Origin: Naegleria lovaniensis
Taxonomy: Eukaryota; Heterolobosea; Eutetramitea; Acrasida; Naegleriidae
DNA length: 64,000 bases
Direction of reading: 5' to 3'
NCBI RefSeq assembly: GCF_003324165.1
Contig: NW_025407835.1
Location: forward strand, 620,001-684,000
Part shown: one piece after another, positions 59,539 to 64,000 of the stretch
How the letters are laid out: every line of letters begins with the position of its first letter
Position numbering within the stretch: the first letter of the stretch is position 1
Position numbers and translations under genes: made by a program
The notes under the pieces: model-generated
Seen by the model: the letters and a program-made list of their open reading frames with translations, nothing else
Told to the model about the DNA's origin: nothing
Databases searched by the model: none

Positions 59539-62500
59539 ATGGCGGATTCTTCCATTAAAACATTTCAAGTATTGTACACGAAACAATTGCTCAAGAAACA
59601 TCCTTCCTACTCGGATGGATTTTTGAAATTTAATCCCGAAACCAAAGCAATTACGTTGTTGGATGAGAAGAATAGTAAATTAGAGAATACTTTTCTTCAT
59701 TATTGTGAGATTCCAACGATTGAGAGTGGAGTAGAGTTTCAAACAAAGACATTCAAAATTCAAGTAGAGGATGAGATTGGAGGAGGCAAAACCAATTCTA
59801 GTAGTGCCAATAATAATAACAACAGTAGCAATTCAACAACAACATCATCCTCACAATCAAAGCCTTCTTCCTTCACCTCAGCAGCCTCTGTTTCAAAATC
59901 CAGCACTTCCGATGTAAAAACCACAACATCCAAACCAGCTACAACAACGAGAAGCGTAACTTCTACCCGTAAACCATTCAAGCCTCCCCTGAAGGAAAAT
60001 TATGAGAGTTGGAATAAGAATTTTGGCAGTGGCTCAAAATCATCCTCTGCTACCTTATCTGACGATGGTGGCAATGATTCCGGTGGTGCTCGGAACACAG
60101 TTGCTTTCAGTAGCAATAACAGAAATAATATTAACAGTATTACACAAACAAAGTCAAATATCAAAGCCATCGGGAACGACCATGATGATTTGGATGATTT
60201 AGATTTTGGAGAATTTGATGTTCCTGTTCACTCGACAGGAGCTACAAGTCGATTTTTCAAAGGAGGAAATACTTCAAGTTCTGTACATAATAATTCAAAA
60301 AACTCATTCAACGTTTCCTCCCGTACTAACCCTTCAAAATCTGTTGTACCTGCCCAAAATAGTGACAACAGCTTTGACGACGATGAAGTGGATGATTTTG
60401 ATTTAAACGATTTGGAATTACATAACGACTCTTCTAACGTCACACATTCAACGAAAAACTTCTTACTGAACAAACAACAAAATATCAAACAAACGAGATC
60501 TAGGTATGAGCCACCACCGCTTGACCCTGAAGAAAAAGAGGAACTGTATGACGACACTATGCTTGATGTTGAAGAGGATGAGAACTTAAGTGTGCCTCAG
60601 ACTTTGAAAAATTCCCGAACACCACAACCAACAAATATCACAAAACAGAACATTCCCTCGACGAAACAAAATATGTTGAACAACAATACTACCAACTCAA
60701 AACCAACGTTAGATCTCGTAATAGATGACGAGGAGTTTGAGGAAGGGTTATTATCAAATTCATCCTCAAAGCACTTTCAAGAGCCAAAGAAAGTAGAAAC
60801 TACTGCAAGTTCAGGTTTTCAGTCAGCATCTAAAGTGTTGCAGGCATCATCAGGAACGAAACCAAAGGTTGCTCCCAATCTGGATCTTAGCCTTGATAAC
60901 TTGGACGTAGACTCTGACGAAGATTTAAAGTTAGAAAGTCCACCTTCAAAATCAAGCAATCAATCTGTTTTCAGACCTCCACAGCCAATTAAGCCCACGA
61001 ATACGAGCCAAAACTCTTTCACTCCTCCTTCTACATTTTCTAAGCAACCACCAAAGGTAAAGAAAATTAATTTTGATGATGACGACGACGAAGAACCTAA
61101 AGAATCACACACCACTCCAAGACAATCCCAAAAATTTACTCCTCCTCAACAATTTATAAGGCCATCTCCACCACAATCAACGCCTCCATCCAATGAGAAA
61201 AGTCTTACAAGCAAAAAATTCTTAGAAACAACCAAGTCATCTCCCAACAAAAAGTTCAAGCAAACTCAGCTAAACATGGGACAAAAGCCAGCATCATCTC
61301 CAGCTTCATCACCCATTGCTACAAGCGATGACATACCCATACTTTCACTCGTCCAGAACGTCAAGAGAACAAAACACGAAATTATTTTCCCAGATGTGGC
61401 CATGAATGATTTATTTGAGCAAAGAAACGCCTCACCTAAACGTTTTGTGGAGGTTCCTGACAAATTCAGTAGCGTGGAACATTACAAGACAGTTTTTTTA
61501 GATGCGCTTTATGAAGAAATGAATTTGCAAATGCTCAATCTTGCAATGAACTTCTATAAGACGTACAGAAAGATTACACAAACCTCCTCAACCTCTTTTA
61601 CACCCAAAACCAATAATCCACTATGTCATTGCAAACTTCAGTCGAAGTTGGCGATTGTAAAAAAAGACGGCCCAAATAAGGGAAAGCCATTTTACACATG
61701 CGGAAAGCCAAACAAATCAGAACAATGTAAATTCTTTGCGTGGGCAAACAATGTTCATCCAAGTATGGTCACCAACACAAAAAATGGGTTTATTGAAAAC
61801 AAGACCGGCGAGTATGATAGAATGGCATTCTTTCGAAGAAACACAATTTATTTTTATTTTGGTTGCGAAGTTTTAAAACAAACATTTGGCTCGGCTAGAA
61901 AAAAGAATGCTATCACACAATGGTACCTTCATATTGACTCTCACAAGGAAAAAAGTCAATTTTATGCCAAAGATGACATTTGGATTCTTTCTAAAAGCAA
62001 AGATTTTCAATACAAGACAGGTAATCTTGTCATTGCAAAAAGCGTTTTCCATGGACCTGACAAAGATGGGAAGATTGAGCTTTCAATTTTGAGTGGAATT
62101 CCCGAAAATTTGGAGAATGAAAGCATTTACGCTATTCGAGGTCCTAATTTCACCTCAGAGTTTGAAATGATCGAAAATTTAAATGATCTAGATCCTCTTA
62201 AGCTGCCTCTGTTAAGCGACATTCTAGGAACAACCGAAGAAGAGAATTTGAAGATAATGAGGAAGAGACTCAATACCAAATTTAAGCCTCCTGTGGCTTC
62301 CTCTTCAAATAGTGACACAAATGAAGAACCTAATATCACAGACACCTCAAATGCAACAACCTTTGAAATTAACATGGATATGGAAGAAATTCAATCCATA
62401 GCCAAGTCCTTCATTTCTGAATACAAACTCAATGAAGATCAAGCAAATCTTATTCAGAGGTGTGCTCAGTGGTTTTACAAAGGAGATACCTCATCTCCAA

Positions 62501-64000
62501 TTTGTCTAGGTACGTTCTTTAATAACCGTAATTTCAAACTTACGCGCGTCTATATTTTTAACAGTGCATGGAGTCTATGGGTCAGGAAAAACCACTGCCT
62601 TAATGGTACTGATCTTATTTATGTGTAGAGTGTTAGATGAGGCAGACGATCAATCTATTAGAATATTAGTAGCATCTGGAACCAATGTTGCTGTCGACAA
62701 TATATTAGAGGGTCTTATTACTGAAAATTATAAGAATTTGGTACGAGTTGGAAGTCAAAAGAAAATTGCAAAAGCTGTCCTGCCGTATACGGTCATAACT
62801 GAAACTACCTCAGTTAAAGATCAAATTAAATCCTTGAAGGATATGCTAAATAATGAAGCCATGGATCCAGAGGAAGAAGCAGGTGTCAAACAAGCCATTA
62901 AGGAACTTCAAAGTGGCGCTCATGAAAATCGAAAGCAATCTGTCAGAGATGCGAGAGTCGTCGGAGTCACATGTGCAGCAACTGGATTCGAAGTGTTAAA
63001 AGGTCAAAAATTTTCAATTTTAATTTTGGACGAAAGCTCCCAATGTCTTGAACCTAGTGCCTTATTACCTCTGGCAAGATTTGGGTGTTTGAAATTTGTT
63101 GCCGTTGGAGATCCATTGCAGCTTCCTCCAACCCTCACTGGAACCAGAACCGAAAATCCAGAACATTCACTAGAAAAAACCATTTTCATTAGATTATCAA
63201 ATATTGGACATGAACCGCTTTTGCTTCGAACTCAATACCGTTGTCACCCTCAGATATCAAAAATTACAAACGAGTTATTCTATCAAAACAAATTGATTGA
63301 TGGAATTACAGAATCAGATAGAGAGCCATTGATTCCTGGAATGCCTCCTGTGATGGTTCTGGATTGTGAAGAAGGTGTGGAAGTTTCTGAAAATACCTCT
63401 ATCAAGAATGATCTTGAAGCGAAGGTAATTCTTCATTTCATCAAGTTATTGCTTCAGAATGGAATAGCACCTCAAGATATTGGTGTCATTGCTCTCTACA
63501 AGCTCCAAGAAAGGTTCCTTTACTCATCTATACACGCTGAAGCAAAAGCAGTGAAAGTCAGCACTGTAGACGCATTTCAAGGAGGTGAGAGAAATATTAT
63601 ACTTGTGAGCACTTCGAGAACAAGTGAATATGGCCTTTCCTTTATTGAACAAAAACAACGTCTTAACGTTGCCTTGTCACGCGCAAGAAATCACTTGGTC
63701 ATTGTTGGTAAAATGAGCACTCTCATGAAAGGTACTCTATGGAGCAAGGTGATCAACACAGCAAAGACTGTGAAAGGAGCTATTTGGAAGAGTAATGTTG
63801 TTTTAGCAAACAATGATTTTGACTTCCTGAGCAAATTTAGAGATTTTTATCATCCAGCCTTTCATCCCAACTCGTCAAGACCAAGAATCATGTTGGACGA
63901 CGATGACGATTCTTCTATTTTGGACGAAGAACTTTTGCCAAAGAATAAGCATCTTGAAAAGTTTTCAAAAATTACTCATCGAAGAACTTCAGAATCCTCC
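59539..64000 (+). CDS. ZGRF1: ZGRF1-type helicase (C-terminus cut by window edge)
   Basis: Exons 59539-62509 and 62565 to the window end (intron 55 bases, GTACGT...AACAG), 1469 residues so far and still open. Order: N-terminal DUF2439 domain (FQVLYTKQLLKKHPSYSDGF), ~600 residues of Ser/Asn/Asp-rich linker, GRF zinc finger (C696, C698, C721, C730; GPNKGKPFYTCG), then an SF1B UPF1-like helicase. Helicase motifs: HGVYGSGKTT (992-1001), LDESSQ, VGDPLQLPPT, RTQYRCHP, VDAFQGGE and RLNVALSRAR. The splice falls just before Walker A and rebuilds CLVHGVYGSGKT. This matches animal ZGRF1; fission-yeast Dbl2 and budding-yeast Mte1 share the N-terminal domain. The family acts in DNA crosslink repair and recombination by unwinding D-loops and forks. 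It should end soon after the window. Confidence 0.93.

Noticed and set aside
1-64000. Transposons, retroelements, provirus or CRISPR
   Set aside because: No reverse transcriptase, integrase, transposase, capsid or Cas motifs and no spaced identical repeats were found in any frame I read.

Overview
This window reads as nuclear DNA from a free-living protist, most likely a heterolobosean amoeba of the Naegleria kind. That assignment is an inference from the whole picture, not from one marker. The DNA is AT-rich and gene-dense. Introns are few and short (about 51 to 254 bases, GT-AG). Genes lie on both strands with short spacers. Eukaryotic core genes (Ran, the second-largest subunit of RNA polymerase I, a ZGRF1-type helicase) sit among F-box, BTB, NHL and DUF4116 families and lysosomal hydrolases typical of bacteria-eating amoebae. 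I see no transposon, retroelement, provirus or CRISPR array.

Layout. 1-2655: membrane-anchored coiled-coil protein, cut by the window start. 3680-8918: two low-complexity proteins, probably nuclear (one with paired Cys modules, one with a coiled coil). 9362-11775: PX-domain sorting nexin. 12053-12519: small one-span membrane protein carried on two short exons. 12912-14687: serine carboxypeptidase with a 5-base microexon. 15041-15901: Ran. 16106-17051: GH25 lysozyme with a possible 1-base exon. 17467-22603: two orphan proteins. 22788-24353: F-box protein with a polytopic membrane domain. 24701-26410: DUF4116 repeat protein. 26956-28814: two phosphatases (HAD and dual-specificity). 28855-30394: a second F-box-like membrane protein with a broken frame. 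30533-34552: RNA polymerase I subunit. 34779-35759: OTU1-type deubiquitinase. 35866-36882 and 47961-49016: two paralogous NHL propellers. 37030-38700: divergent RAD51/DMC1-family protein. 38999-39760: short-chain dehydrogenase. 40104-41580: CRT-like transporter with an apparent frameshift. 41667-43637: tripeptidyl-peptidase (S53). 43861-45070: F-box fused to a Ras GTPase. 45112-46431: LamG-BTB-BACK protein. 46866-47282: small probably mitochondrial membrane protein. 49199-49271: tRNA-Val(CAC). 49715-51997: GRDP/DUF1399-like protein with 20 Cys-Cys repeats. 52095-55998: five-exon F-box/ankyrin-like protein. 57501-59138: myristoylation-motif protein with a permuted papain-like fold. 59539-64000: ZGRF1-type helicase, cut by the window end.

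Functionally the genes form no operon-like unit. Themes are endolysosomal digestion (S10 and S53 peptidases, GH25 lysozyme, the PX protein, CRT-like transporter), ubiquitin-linked regulation (three F-box proteins, one F-box-like, one BTB, one OTU) and genome maintenance (RAD51-like, ZGRF1). The most unusual signals are the microexons (5 and 19 bases, and a candidate of 1 base), the F-box-Ras fusion with Pro at the Gln61 position, the CCN-repeat protein, and the RAD51-family protein lacking the catalytic glutamate.
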